Positions 43,663 to 53,446 of a stretch of DNA of 64,000 nt are shown here, piece by piece. The notes beneath the pieces are model-generated. The model did no database searches, was not told the origin of the DNA, and saw only the letters and a list, made by a program, of their open reading frames with translations. Position 1 is the first letter of the stretch, and each line of letters begins with the position of its first letter. The position numbers and the translations under genes were made by a program. The stretch comes from Halomonas organivorans (GTDB lineage: Bacteria; Pseudomonadota; Gammaproteobacteria; Pseudomonadales; Halomonadaceae), in assembly GCF_014192055.1 (NCBI RefSeq), contig NZ_JACHXM010000001.1, forward strand, positions 1 to 64,000, in the 5' to 3' direction.

Positions 43663-45195
43663 ATGTCCCACCAGCAGCCGAATATCCTGTTTCTGATGGC
43701 GGACCAGATGGCCGCCCCCTCGCTGCCGTTCTATGGCCACCGGGTCGTCAAGACACCCCACCTCTCGCGCCTGGCCGAGGAAGGCGTAGTCTTCGACTCG
43801 GCCTACTGCAACAGCCCGCTGTGTGCGCCGTCGCGCTTCACCCTGATGGCCGGCCAGCTGCCCTCGCGGATCGGCGGCTTCGACAACGCCGCGGAACTCT
43901 CCGCGGACACGCCGACCTACGCCCACTATCTGCGCGACGCCGGCTACCTGACGGCGCTGTCCGGCAAGATGCACTTCTGCGGCCCGGACCAGCTGCACGG
44001 CTTCGAGGAGCGCCTGACCTCCGACATCTATCCGGCCGACTTCGGCTGGTTCGTCGACTGGGAGAACTTCGAGGAGCGCCCGAGCTACTACCACAACATG
44101 TCCTCGGTGACCCAGGCCGGGCCCTGCGTGCGCTCCAACCAGCTCGATTTCGACGATGAAGTCACCTTCCGCGCCCAACGATTCATCTACGACTATGCCC
44201 GCAGCGACCGGGATCGCCCCTTCTGCCTGACGGTCTCGCTGACCCACCCCCACGATCCCTACACCATTCCACAGGAGTACTGGGACCGCTACGATCACGA
44301 CGAGATCGACATGCCGCGGGTGCCCTACTCCCGGGAACTGATGGATCCGCACTCCAAGCGCCTGCGCCAGGTCTACCAGTGCGAAGAGGACACCGTCGAC
44401 GACGCGCAGATCCGCAACGCGCGCCGCGCCTACTATGGGGCGATCAGCTACGTCGACGACCAGCTCGGCAAGGTGCTCAAGGCCCTGGAGGAAAGCGGCC
44501 TGGCCGAGGACACCATCATCGTGTTCTCCGGCGACCACGGCGACATGCTGGGCGAGCGGGGCCTGTGGTACAAGATGAGCTGGTTCGAGGGATCCGCCCG
44601 GGTGCCGATGATCGTGCATGCGCCGGGCCGCTATGCCGCCGGCCGGGTCAAGCAGTCGGTCTCCACCATGGACCTGCTGCCGACCTTCGCCGAGTGGGGC
44701 AACCGCGGCCAGGCCCCGCAGTACGCGGTGCCCGTCGATGGACGCAGCCTGGTGCCTCACCTGACCGGCGAAGGTGGCCACGACGAGGTGATCGGCGAAT
44801 ACTGCGGCGAGGGTGCCATCGCCCCGCTGCTGATGATCCGCCGCGGCCGCTACAAGTTCGTCTACTCCACGCCGGACCCCGACCAGTTGTTCGACCTCGA
44901 AGCCGATCCGCTGGAGCTGACCAACCTGGCCGAGGACGCCGATCACCAGGAACTACGCCAGCGTTTCCGCGACGAGATCGCCCGTCGCTGGGATACCGAA
45001 AAACTGCACCAGCAGGTGCTCGACAGCCAGCGCCGCCGCAAGCTGGTATCCCGCGCCAACATGAAGGGCAAGGTCACCTCCTGGGATCACCAGCCGTTCT
45101 TCGATGCCAGCGTCCAGTACATGCGCAACACCATCGACCTGGACGATCTCGAGGCACGTGCGCGCTTCCCGAGAGCGGGCGGCGAGGGAGCCTGA
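43663..45195 (+). CDS. betC: Choline-sulfatase
   Basis: Hydrolyses choline-O-sulfate to choline and sulfate. The 510 residues contain the sulfatase formylglycine motif CAPSR, with C54 as the residue modified to formylglycine, a metal ligand Asp near residue 14 (FLMADQM), the TALSGKMHFCG segment and FSGDHGDMLGERGLWYK. The C-terminus TSWDHQPFFDAS is typical of BetC. It pairs with the divergent LysR regulator and the BCCT carrier downstream. Confidence 0.95.
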   Translation: MSHQQPNILFLMADQMAAPSLPFYGHRVVKTPHLSRLAEEGVVFDSAYCNSPLCAPSRFTLMAGQLPSRIGGFDNAAELSADTPTYAHYLRDAGYLTALSGKMHFCGPDQLHGFEERLTSDIYPADFGWFVDWENFEERPSYYHNMSSVTQAGPCVRSNQLDFDDEVTFRAQRFIYDYARSDRDRPFCLTVSLTHPHDPYTIPQEYWDRYDHDEIDMPRVPYSRELMDPHSKRLRQVYQCEEDTVDDAQIRNARRAYYGAISYVDDQLGKVLKALEESGLAEDTIIVFSGDHGDMLGERGLWYKMSWFEGSARVPMIVHAPGRYAAGRVKQSVSTMDLLPTFAEWGNRGQAPQYAVPVDGRSLVPHLTGEGGHDEVIGEYCGEGAIAPLLMIRRGRYKFVYSTPDPDQLFDLEADPLELTNLAEDADHQELRQRFRDEIARRWDTEKLHQQVLDSQRRRKLVSRANMKGKVTSWDHQPFFDASVQYMRNTIDLDDLEARARFPRAGGEGA

Positions 45196-45495
45196 ACGCA
45201 GCGGCTCCCATCTTGCTGGCTGACCACGCGGGCCCAGGAGAGGCCCGCCCACACCCGGCAGCGACCGTGGAGAGCATCGCGGCGATGCCCACGGTCCTGC
45301 CACTATCCTTCAAGAGGCCATCCCCCGAGACACAACGACAAACGACAGCCGAGCGGATGACGCGATATTCCTCGGCCTGTTCTCGAACGCACCGGCCACG
45401 AGCCCTCTGGTGTCGCCCGCCTGGATCCCGCGCATCAGGGCCGGCCTGTCAGCGTTCCTTCGCTCCCCTGTTCATGACACAAGGAGAAGACGCCC
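45196..45495 (+). other. 300-bp spacer betC / BCCT gene
   Basis: No gene is supported here. A hairpin GCGGGCC / GGCCCGC (45228-45248) follows betC by about 30 bp and may terminate or attenuate. The BCCT gene has AAGGAG at its start. Nothing else recognised. Confidence 0.5.
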
Positions 45496-47145
45496 ATGAG
45501 CGTTCCAAGCGATCCGGCCCCCTCCGCGGTGGCCAGTGACATGCAGACCGACTACACCGTCGGCCAGGACAATATCGAGGGGCGACTGGGCCCCTTCGCC
45601 TTCGATATCCACAACCGGGTGTTCGTCGTCTCGGCGCTCGCCTCGGTGATCTTCATCGTGCTCACCCTGCTGTTCCCGGACCAGGCCAGCAGCGTCTTCC
45701 AATCCATCGTCGCCTTCTCGACGGGGACGCTGGACTGGTACTTCATGATCGTGGTGGATTTCTTCATCCTGTTCTGCGTGGCGCTGGTCTTCCTGCCCTA
45801 CGGGAAAGTCCGGCTGGGCGGACCGGATGCCCGGCCCGAGCACGGCTACCTGTCGTGGTTCGCGATGCTGTTCGCCGCCGGGATCGGCATCGGCCTGCTG
45901 TTCTTCGGCGTGCTGGAGCCGGTCTACCACGCCAACGTTTCCCTGCCCCTGGGCATCACCTCGCCCTTCGGGGCCAATGGAGAGCTGAATCCGGATGCCA
46001 TCGCCGAGGCCAGCGCCATGGGCATCGCCGGCACCTATCTGCACTGGGGCATCCACGGATGGGCCGTCTATGTGGTCATGGCACTGGCCCTGTCCATCTT
46101 CACCTACAACAAGGGCCTGCCCTTCTCCATTCGCTCGGCCTTCTTCCCGATCCTCGGCGACCGCGTCTGGGGCTGGTGGGGCCATGCGATCGATATCCTG
46201 GCGGTGTTCTCCACCCTGTTCGGCCTGGCCACGTCGCTCGGCCTCGGGGCACAGCAGGCCAACGCGGGCATGAACTTCGTGTTCGGCCTGGATATCAGCA
46301 CCACCTTTCAAGTCATCGTCATCGTGATGGTGACCGCGGTGGCCATGGTCTCGGTCTGGCGCGGGCTCGAGGGCGGCGTGAAGAAGCTCTCCGAGATCAA
46401 CATGATCATGGCCGTGCTGTTCTTCTTCTTCGTGCTGTTCGCCGGCCCGACCCTGGTGGCCCTGAGCGGCTTCTGGACCGGCCTGGAAACCTACGTGAAG
46501 GACTTCCTGCCGCTATCGGCGCCCTTCGGCCGTGACGACGATGCCTATCGCCAGGCCTGGACCATCTTCTACTGGGCCTGGTGGGTCAGCTGGGCGCCGT
46601 TCGTCGGCATGTTCATCGCCCGGGTCTCGCGGGGACGCACGGTGCGGGAGTTCGTGATCTGCGTGCTGCTGATTCCCAGCCTGTTCATCTTCATCTGGAT
46701 GGGCGTGTTCGGCGGCACTGCCCTCGACCAGCTCTATGCCGATCCCGCCGGCAGCCTGGTCAAGGACTACGTGATCGACAACTACAGCCCCGAGCTGTCG
46801 CTGTTCGGCATGCTCAACGAGCTGCCATTCTCGGGCCTGATGTCGACCCTCGGCATCATCCTGGCGCTGATTTTCTTCGTCACCTCCTCGGACTCCGGCT
46901 CGCTGGTGATCGATACCATCACCGCCGGCGGCAAGGTGGATGCCCCGCGCCCCCAGCGCATGTTCTGGGCCGCCGTGGAAGGCTTGATCGCCATCGTACT
47001 GCTGCTCGGCGGCGGGCTGTCGGCGCTCCAGGCCGGGGTGACGGCAACGGCGATCCCGTTCTCGATCGTCATGCTCTTGATGTGCTACACCATCATCAAG
47101 GCGCTGAACGGCGAACTGCGCCAGCTGCGTCGCCAGGTCGCCTGA
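45496..47145 (+). CDS. BCCT-family betaine/choline/carnitine transporter
   Basis: 549-residue transporter with twelve expected membrane helices. BCCT hallmarks are MLFAAGIGIGLLFFGVLEP, the HWGIHGWAVYVV helix, LGLGAQQ and the aromatic box stretch FYWAWWVSWAPFVGMFIAR. The cytoplasmic tail after the last helix is short, so osmotic sensing through a long C-terminus as in BetP is less likely. Next to betC it probably imports choline or choline-O-sulfate for betaine synthesis (inference). Confidence 0.93.
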   Translation: MSVPSDPAPSAVASDMQTDYTVGQDNIEGRLGPFAFDIHNRVFVVSALASVIFIVLTLLFPDQASSVFQSIVAFSTGTLDWYFMIVVDFFILFCVALVFLPYGKVRLGGPDARPEHGYLSWFAMLFAAGIGIGLLFFGVLEPVYHANVSLPLGITSPFGANGELNPDAIAEASAMGIAGTYLHWGIHGWAVYVVMALALSIFTYNKGLPFSIRSAFFPILGDRVWGWWGHAIDILAVFSTLFGLATSLGLGAQQANAGMNFVFGLDISTTFQVIVIVMVTAVAMVSVWRGLEGGVKKLSEINMIMAVLFFFFVLFAGPTLVALSGFWTGLETYVKDFLPLSAPFGRDDDAYRQAWTIFYWAWWVSWAPFVGMFIARVSRGRTVREFVICVLLIPSLFIFIWMGVFGGTALDQLYADPAGSLVKDYVIDNYSPELSLFGMLNELPFSGLMSTLGIILALIFFVTSSDSGSLVIDTITAGGKVDAPRPQRMFWAAVEGLIAIVLLLGGGLSALQAGVTATAIPFSIVMLLMCYTIIKALNGELRQLRRQVA

Positions 47146-47160
47146 CGCCCTTGACCGGGC

Positions 47161-47204
47161 GGCGTCCCCCGGACATTGCCGGTCGGCAATGTCCGGGGGA
47201 CGCC
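47161..47204. terminator. Perfect 20-bp hairpin after BCCT gene
   Basis: Arms 47161-47180 and 47185-47204 are perfectly complementary around GGTC. No T-run follows. It ends transcription of the BCCT gene or protects its mRNA. Confidence 0.65.
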
Positions 47205-47322
47205 CGGATGTCGCACCGAGCATCGCGCCGCCCCGCGGGGCACGCTAGTCTGGGGCCTGGAGGGCCATGACGCCCCGGGGCAGCAGGCAGAAGGCTCGGC
47301 GCGAGCCAGAGGAGACGACACC

Positions 47323-47589
47323 ATGGCAGGCGGCTGGTCGAAGGACGGCGATGTGCAGCAGCAGATCGACGACAGCGTACGCGACGAACTCGAGCGCGCC
47401 AGACGCTCGCTACCTCGCGGCGAGAGCGCCCACCACTGCCACGAGTGCGACGAGCCGATTCCCGAGGCACGTCGCCGGGCCGTTCCCGGCGTACGGCTGT
47501 GCCTGGCCTGCCAGGCCGAACGCGACCGGCGCCAGGGTCCGGCAGGCGGCGTCAATCGGCGTGGCAGCAAGGACAGCCAGCTGCGCTGA
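47323..47589 (+). CDS. DksA/TraR-family zinc-finger protein (YbiI-like)
   Basis: 88-residue protein with the TraR/DksA C4 zinc finger: C-H-E-C (HHCHECDEPIPEARR) and C-L-A-C (RLCLACQAERDR). The N-terminal helix VQQQIDDSVRDELERARRSL is short, as in E. coli YbiI (also 88 residues). It lacks the long coiled coil of DksA. A role at RNA polymerase is inferred from the family only. ATG 47323 follows AGAGGAGA. Confidence 0.9.
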   Translation: MAGGWSKDGDVQQQIDDSVRDELERARRSLPRGESAHHCHECDEPIPEARRRAVPGVRLCLACQAERDRRQGPAGGVNRRGSKDSQLR

Positions 47590-47722
47590 GGCCGGCCGTG
47601 GCCGCACCGTTCGGCCCAGGTAGCGGCCGATGCCATTAGCGCTCTCATCGATTCCCCCCTATCATCGACACACCATTTTCGGGCCCCGGGGACGGGGCCC
47701 ATTTCGTCATGCCAGGGACGTC

Positions 47723-48637
47723 ATGCCATTACTTCATTTTCTGCCGCCTCTCGGCGCCGTGCTGATCTGGTCGGGCAACATGACCATCAACCAGCTCACC
47801 GTAGGCGCCATCGCCCCGAGCAGCATCGCCTTCCTGCGCTGGCTGCTGGCGCTCGCCGTGCTCACCCCTTTCGTCGCGCCCGCCGCCTGGCGGCATCGCG
47901 CCGAACTGCGCCGCCACTGGCCGAAGCTGGCGGTGCTCGGCCTGCTGGGCATGGGGCTCTGGCAGGGGCTCGCCTACGTGGCCGCCGAGACCACCTCGGC
48001 CACCAACATGGGCATCCTGGCCGCCATGGTGCCGCTGCTGACCGTGCTGCTCAGCGCGCTCATCCTGCGCGAGCCGCCCAGCCTGGGCGGCGTCATCGGC
48101 GGCCTGCTGGCACTCGCCGGCGTGTCGATCCTGCTGGGCCACGGCAACCCGCTGTCGCTGCTCGACCTGGAGGTGGCCGTAGGCGACGCCTTGATGGTGG
48201 TGGCCGCTACCTGCTATGCCCTCTATGGCGTGATGCTCAAGCGCTGGCCCCTGGCGCTGCCGCCCTGGGTACTGCTCTACGGACAGGTGATCTGTGCCGT
48301 GCTGATCCTGCTGCCGCCCTACCTGCTGGGGCCGATGACCCCGGTGAACGCCGGCAACCTGGGCCTGATCCTCTACGCCGGTATCCCCGCGTCCATCGTC
48401 ACCACCTTCCTGTGGATGCTGGCCATCCGCCGCATCGGCGCCAGCCAGGCCAGCATCTTCATCAACCTGATGCCGCTGTTCAGCGCCGTGATCGCCATGT
48501 TCGCGCTTGGCGAACGTCTCGCCGCCTACCATGTCGTCGGCGGTATCCTGGTGCTGGCCGGCGTGATCATGGCCCAGACGCTGACCCGGCCGCTGACCCG
48601 CACGCCTCGCCGAGGCGTCGCCGACCGCGCTCGCTGA
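47723..48637 (+). CDS. DMT-superfamily EamA transporter
   Basis: 304-residue protein with ten expected transmembrane helices in two EamA repeats (LIWSGNMTINQLTVGAIAPS at the start; VGDALMVVAATCYALYGVML beginning the second half). Likely a metabolite or amino-acid exporter; substrate unknown. The family is well recognised. It is preceded by a weak AGGGA site. Confidence 0.9.
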   Translation: MPLLHFLPPLGAVLIWSGNMTINQLTVGAIAPSSIAFLRWLLALAVLTPFVAPAAWRHRAELRRHWPKLAVLGLLGMGLWQGLAYVAAETTSATNMGILAAMVPLLTVLLSALILREPPSLGGVIGGLLALAGVSILLGHGNPLSLLDLEVAVGDALMVVAATCYALYGVMLKRWPLALPPWVLLYGQVICAVLILLPPYLLGPMTPVNAGNLGLILYAGIPASIVTTFLWMLAIRRIGASQASIFINLMPLFSAVIAMFALGERLAAYHVVGGILVLAGVIMAQTLTRPLTRTPRRGVADRAR

Positions 48638-48721
48638 CGCGTCCCGCTGCGGGCCTTCCCCGATGGGGCCGACACCCTGATAGACTGCGATTTTCGTTAC
48701 CCGACCGGAGAGCCCGCGGCC

Positions 48722-50296
48722 ATGTCCCTCGATGACCTGCACCTCAACCTGCGCAACCTGACGCAGGACGACTACCCGCAGCTCAAGGCGCTGATGGACG
48801 CCGTCTACCACGACATCGGCGGCGCCTGGCCAGAGCACACCATCGACAAGCTGATCCAGGAATTCCCGGACGGCCAGATCGTCATCGAGGACGACGGCCG
48901 CCTGGTCGGCGTGGCGCTGACCGTGCAGGTCGACTACGACGAGTTCTCCAACCCCCACCAGTACGACGACCTGATCGGCCAGCGCGAGATCATCCTCAAC
49001 GACGCCGACGGCGATGCCATGTACGGCCTCGACGTGCTGATCCACCCGGATTACCGCGGCTACCGCCTGGGCCGGCGGCTCTACGAAGCCCGCAAGGAGC
49101 TGTGCCGCTCGCTGAACATGCGCGCCATCCTGGCCGGCGGGCGCATCCCCCAGTATCACCATTACGCCGACGAGCTCTCCCCGGCGGAGTACATCGACAA
49201 GGTGGCGCGCAAGGAGGTCCACGACCCGATCCTGTCGTTCCAGCTGGCCAACGACTTCCAGGTCAAGCGGCTGCTGCGCAAGTACCTGCCCGAGGACGAG
49301 AAGTCCCAGGGTTACGCGACACTGCTGGAGTGGAACAACATCCTCTTCGAGCCCGCCGAACGGGTGCTGGAGACTCGCCGCACCCAGGTGCGGGTCGGCG
49401 CCGTGCAGTGGCAGATGCGCGAGTTCGCATCGGTGGAGGCGGTACTGCAGCAGGTCGAGTACTTCGTCGACGCCCTGGCCGATTACCAGAGCGACTTCGC
49501 GGTCTTCCCGGAGCTGTTCAACGCCCCGCTGATGGGCCTGCAGGATCGCGCTGCCCAGCAGGACCAGTTGGCGGCCATCCGCTTCCTGGCCGGCTTCACC
49601 GAGCGCTTCAAGACCGAACTGTCGCGCATGGCGGTGGCCTACAACATCAACATCGTGGCCGGCTCGATGATCGAGGTCGGCGCGGAAGACCGGCTCTACA
49701 ACGTCGCCTACCTGTGCCACCGCGACGGCTCCATCGAGCGCCAGGCCAAGCTGCACATCACCCCGCAGGAGCGTCGCGACTGGGTGATCGAGGGCGGCGA
49801 CGAGCTGCAGGTATTCGAGACCGACGCCGGCCGCATCGGCATCCAGATCTGCTATGACGTGGAATTCCCCGAGCTGTCGCGACTGCTCGCCGAGCAGGAC
49901 ATGGACATCCTGTTCGTGCCGTTCTGGACCGACACCAAGAACGGCTACCTGCGGGTGCGCCACTGCGCCCAGGCCCGCGCCATCGAAAACGAATGCTACG
50001 TGGTGCTGTGCGGCAGCGTCGGCAACGTGCCGTCGATCGAGAACCTCGACATCCAGTACGCCCAGTCCTCGGTATTCTCGCCCTCGGACTTCTCATTCCC
50101 CCACGACGCCGTGCTGGCCGAGACCACGCCCAACACCGAGATGATCATGTTCTCGGACCTCGACCTGAATCGCCTCAAGGTGGTGCGCAACGAAGGCTCG
50201 GTGACCAACCTCAAGGATCGCCGCCAGGACCTGTTCGACCTGCGCCTGCGCGACTGGTCGTGGAAGTCCGGGGGGCGGGACGTGGAGGAGAGCTGA
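48722..50296 (+). CDS. GNAT acetyltransferase - nitrilase fusion protein
   Basis: 524-residue two-domain protein. Residues about 8-215 are a GNAT acyltransferase domain (MYGLDVLIHPDYRGYRLGRR is the acetyl-CoA loop). Residues about 222-510 are a carbon-nitrogen hydrolase with the catalytic triad E264 (FPELFNAP), K343 (QAKLHITPQE) and C377 (IQICYDVEFPE). This fusion occurs in many proteobacteria and its substrate is not established; an amidase with a linked acylation step is suggested by the architecture. It is followed after 4 bp by mtfA. Confidence 0.93.
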   Translation: MSLDDLHLNLRNLTQDDYPQLKALMDAVYHDIGGAWPEHTIDKLIQEFPDGQIVIEDDGRLVGVALTVQVDYDEFSNPHQYDDLIGQREIILNDADGDAMYGLDVLIHPDYRGYRLGRRLYEARKELCRSLNMRAILAGGRIPQYHHYADELSPAEYIDKVARKEVHDPILSFQLANDFQVKRLLRKYLPEDEKSQGYATLLEWNNILFEPAERVLETRRTQVRVGAVQWQMREFASVEAVLQQVEYFVDALADYQSDFAVFPELFNAPLMGLQDRAAQQDQLAAIRFLAGFTERFKTELSRMAVAYNINIVAGSMIEVGAEDRLYNVAYLCHRDGSIERQAKLHITPQERRDWVIEGGDELQVFETDAGRIGIQICYDVEFPELSRLLAEQDMDILFVPFWTDTKNGYLRVRHCAQARAIENECYVVLCGSVGNVPSIENLDIQYAQSSVFSPSDFSFPHDAVLAETTPNTEMIMFSDLDLNRLKVVRNEGSVTNLKDRRQDLFDLRLRDWSWKSGGRDVEES

Positions 50297-50300
50297 GGCC

Positions 50301-51107
50301 GTGCTGGAACGGCTGAAGCGCTGGCGGGCGGCACGCTTCGAGGCGCGCCACCCCTTCCCCGCAGCGGAGTGGGCCGAGGCCCGGGCGCGACTGCCGCTGC
50401 TCGCCGCCTTGCCCGAGGACGCCGCCGAGCGCCTGGGCCATCGCGCCTGGCGCTTCGCGCATGCCAAGCGGCTGAGCCGCCATCCCGAGCTCGACGCGGC
50501 GATCGACTTCGACGTCCCGGCACGGCTGGCCATCGCCGCCCAGGGCTGCCTGCTGACCCTGGGCTGGGATGACCACACCCACCACGAGGCCTTTGCCGGG
50601 CTCCATGAGATCCTGATCGTCCCCGACGCCTTTCATCGTCGGGTCGAGGAACTCGACGAGTTCGGGGTGATGCACGAGTATGACGACGAGCGCGCCGGCG
50701 AGACCTCCCACCAGGGCCCCGTGGTGGTGGCCTACCCCGACCTGATGGCCAGCGGCCATCTCGACGGCTTCAACGTGGTCATCCACGAGCTGGCCCACAA
50801 GCTCGACATGGCCAACTCCCTCGACGCCGACGGCTTCCCGCCGCTGCCCGGCGACATGGACCCGCGCGACTGGCATCGGGTATTCACCGCCGTGTGGGAC
50901 GACCTCCAGGCGCATCTCGCCCGTGGCGAGGCCACGCCCATCGACGACTATGCCGCCAGCCAGCCCGGCGAGTGCTTCGCGGTGAGCTGCGAGTATTTCT
51001 TCACTGCCCCCGAGGCGCTGCACGACGCCTACCCGGCGCTCTACACGCTGCTCACCCGCTACTTCCGCCAGGACCCGCTGGCCTGGCGCGCCGGGTCCGC
51101 CACCTGA
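50301..51107 (+). CDS. mtfA: MtfA-type zinc peptidase
   Basis: 268-residue M90-family peptidase. The zinc motif HELAH is at 162-166 (VVIHELAHKLDM) with downstream acidic ligand candidates in FAVSCEYFFTAPE. E. coli MtfA binds the glucose repressor Mlc. The start is GTG 50301. Its last 49 bases overlap the convergent sensor-kinase gene. It is probably co-transcribed with the fusion gene upstream. Confidence 0.93.
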   Translation: MLERLKRWRAARFEARHPFPAAEWAEARARLPLLAALPEDAAERLGHRAWRFAHAKRLSRHPELDAAIDFDVPARLAIAAQGCLLTLGWDDHTHHEAFAGLHEILIVPDAFHRRVEELDEFGVMHEYDDERAGETSHQGPVVVAYPDLMASGHLDGFNVVIHELAHKLDMANSLDADGFPPLPGDMDPRDWHRVFTAVWDDLQAHLARGEATPIDDYAASQPGECFAVSCEYFFTAPEALHDAYPALYTLLTRYFRQDPLAWRAGSAT

Positions 51108-52522
51108 GCCGATGGCTCGCTGGCCGGCGAGCGCGCCGGCCAGCACAGCGCGGCCTCGAGACCGTGGGGATGGCAGTTGCGTAGCGTCAGCCTGGCCTGC
51201 TGGCGCTCGGCCAGTTGCTGGACGATCGACAGCCCCAGGCCGCTGCCGGTGATGCGCTGGTCGGCGGCGCGGCGGAAACGCTCGGTGATGGTGCCGAGCG
51301 CTTCCTCGGCAATGCCCGGGCCGCTGTCGCGCACCGCCAGCACGGCCCCGCCGGCGGTCTCCGAGAGTTCGATCGTCACCTCGCCGTGCTCCGGGGTGTA
51401 GCGCAGGGCATTGTCCAGCAGGTTACGAATCAGGATGCCCGCCTCGACGGGATCGGCACGCACCCACAGCGCCTCGACGCCGCGCAGGGACATCTCCTGG
51501 TGCCGAGCCTGGGCCCATGGCCACAGCTCGGCGACCAGTTCGAGCACCAGCGGATAGAGATCGATGTCCCGGGCCTCGCGCGCCTCCCGGCGGTCCAGCC
51601 GGGCCAGTACCAGCAGCTGCTCGACCACCCGCTGCAGCCGCTCCACGCCGCGATAGGCCTTGTCCAGCGAGTCCCGTTCGCCCGCCCGGGCATTGTCGAG
51701 ATGGATCTTGAGTCCCGCCAGCGGCGTGCGCAGCTCGTGGGCGGCATCGGCGGTGAAACGCCGCTCGCGTTCGAGCGTCTCGCGCAGCCGTGAAATGAAG
51801 TCGTTGATCGCCTGGCGCAGCCCCGAGAGCTCACGCGGCACATCGACAGCGAGGAAACTCAGGTCGCGATCGTCGCGGCCGGCGACCTCGCGCGACAGGG
51901 AACCGATCGGCGTCAGCCCACGCCGCACGATCCAGCCCATGGCCACGAGCAGCAGCGGCAGGGCCAGCAGCATCGGCACCAGGTTGCCGAGCGCGACCTT
52001 GCGCTCCAGCTCCTGCATGAACGCGATGCTCACCCCGGAGCGGATCCAGGTCCCGCTGGCCTCATCGAACATCGAGAACACTCGCCAGCGTTCTCCGTCG
52101 TACTCAACCCAGGTATAGCCGTCCTCGCGAGGCGCGGGGAAAGCGCCCGAGCCGTTCCACTCCGCCCCCATCAGCAGCGGGCTGCCGTCGCGATTCCAGA
52201 AGCCCAGCGACAGTTCGCGCTCCTCATGGTGATAGAGCGCCGCCCTGTCACCGATCTCGTCCATCGTCGGTACACCGTCCTGATAGAAGCGCGCCAGATG
52301 CCCCGGATGGCTGAGCCGCTCGGCGACCCGACGATAGGTGTCCTCGGTGGCTCCGGGCCCGATCAGGCTGGCCACCACCCGACCCTGCAGGCTGAGCTGG
52401 GCGTCGAGGATCTCCTCGGTCTCATGGGCGGTGATCAGATAGGCGGCCGTCACCACCAGCAGGGTCACCCCCGCCAGCACCAGCGCCAGGGTGCGGCTCA
52501 GATAGCGACGAATCGATCTCAT
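51059..52522 (-). CDS. Sensor histidine kinase (QseC/PmrB-like)
   Basis: 487-residue kinase. Two membrane segments (about 11-33 and 181-199) enclose a periplasmic sensor of about 150 residues. A HAMP-like linker is followed by the H-box with H262 (FTADAAHELRTPLAG), the N-box NLLDNALRY, G1 DSGPGIAEEA and G2 GSGLGLSIVQ. It overlaps the response-regulator gene by four bases. The neighbouring lipid A-type glycosyltransferases and PmrA-like boxes suggest a PmrB-like role (inference). Confidence 0.93.
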   Translation of the reverse strand: MRSIRRYLSRTLALVLAGVTLLVVTAAYLITAHETEEILDAQLSLQGRVVASLIGPGATEDTYRRVAERLSHPGHLARFYQDGVPTMDEIGDRAALYHHEERELSLGFWNRDGSPLLMGAEWNGSGAFPAPREDGYTWVEYDGERWRVFSMFDEASGTWIRSGVSIAFMQELERKVALGNLVPMLLALPLLLVAMGWIVRRGLTPIGSLSREVAGRDDRDLSFLAVDVPRELSGLRQAINDFISRLRETLERERRFTADAAHELRTPLAGLKIHLDNARAGERDSLDKAYRGVERLQRVVEQLLVLARLDRREAREARDIDLYPLVLELVAELWPWAQARHQEMSLRGVEALWVRADPVEAGILIRNLLDNALRYTPEHGEVTIELSETAGGAVLAVRDSGPGIAEEALGTITERFRRAADQRITGSGLGLSIVQQLAERQQARLTLRNCHPHGLEAALCWPARSPASEPSAQVADPARQASGSWRK

Positions 52523-53181
52523 GCGTCGCCGGCGTTCAATCGATAGCCGATGCCACGGATGGTGGTGATCAGCCCCTTGTGAAACTTCTTGCGCAGGTGA
52601 TGGATATGCACCTCCACGGCGTTGGACGCCACCTCGTCCTCCCAGCCATACAACAGGCTTTCCAGGCGTGGCCGGGTCATCACCCGGTCGGCGTGGCGCG
52701 CCAGCTCCAGCAGCAGGGCATATTCGCGACGCGTCAGCGCCACTTCCTCGCCCTGCCAGATCACTCGATGACGGGCCTCATCGATGCGCAGGCTGCCCAC
52801 GTCGAGATACTGCGAGGCCCGTCCCTCGGCGCGGCGCGTCACCACCCGCAGGCGGGCCAACAGCTCATGCAGGTCGAAGGGCTTGAGCACGTAGTCGTCC
52901 GCGCCGCCGTCGAGCCCGGCGATCCGCGATTCGATGTCGTCTCGGGCGGTCAGGATCAGCACCGGCAGGGCGCCATGTCCCCGCACCGACTCCAGTACCT
53001 TCATGCCATCCATGTCCGGCAGCCCCAGGTCGAGGACCATCACCGAGAAATCGTCGTAGCGGGCCGCCGCCACCGCCTCACGACCGTTCTCCAGCCAGTC
53101 GACGGCATAGCCCTCGCGCAGCAGGGCGGTTCTGATACCATCCCCCAGCAACGGATCGTCCTCCACCAGCAGCACGCGCAT
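52519..53181 (-). CDS. OmpR-family response regulator (QseB/PmrA-like)
   Basis: 220-residue regulator: receiver domain with acidic pair E7-D8-D9, phospho-acceptor D51 (VLDLGLPDMDG) and K in YVLKPFDL; winged-helix effector domain with LTRREYALLLELARHADRV and VEVHIHHLRKKF. Two CTTAAG-N5-type repeats lie in the divergent promoter, which match the PmrA box in layout. It probably controls itself and the glycosyltransferase operon at 53447. Confidence 0.94.
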   Translation of the reverse strand: MRVLLVEDDPLLGDGIRTALLREGYAVDWLENGREAVAAARYDDFSVMVLDLGLPDMDGMKVLESVRGHGALPVLILTARDDIESRIAGLDGGADDYVLKPFDLHELLARLRVVTRRAEGRASQYLDVGSLRIDEARHRVIWQGEEVALTRREYALLLELARHADRVMTRPRLESLLYGWEDEVASNAVEVHIHHLRKKFHKGLITTIRGIGYRLNAGDA

Positions 53182-53227
53182 GCGCCTCTCCCTTTCGCGA
53201 CTTGTGGGGGCATTGTCCGGACGGATT

Positions 53228-53390
53228 CTTAAGCCCGGCTTAACGCCGCTCTGGCAAGGCTAACGTGGCCCGGACGCTTCGGCCACTCCACAGACGGCGG
53301 GCGATTGACGCGGATCAAGCGACGCACGACATCATGGCGCCAGCCGTTTTCAGCGGCCCGGGAATGAAGCTAGCTTAAGCCTGCGTTAAG
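53228..53390. promoter_or_regulatory. Two PmrA-box-like direct repeats
   Basis: CTTAAG-CCCGG-CTTAAC (53228-53244) lies 47 bp before the response-regulator gene, and CTTAAG-CCTGC-GTTAAG (53374-53390) lies 57 bp before the GT2 gene. Both have two 6-bp half-sites 5 bp apart, the spacing of the enterobacterial PmrA box. They are on opposite sides of the 265-bp divergent spacer. Confidence 0.7.
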
Positions 53391-53446
53391 GTAACTCCAC
53401 TAGGCTTCGGCCCCCGGCCACCAACAACAGTGAAGAGCGATCCACC

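Noticed and set aside
47729..49963. 744-codon open frame on the minus strand
   Set aside because: It lies antisense to the EamA and GNAT-nitrilase genes, is rich in His/Gln/Gly/Asp in the pattern of mirror-frame translation of GC-rich genes, and shows no family motif.
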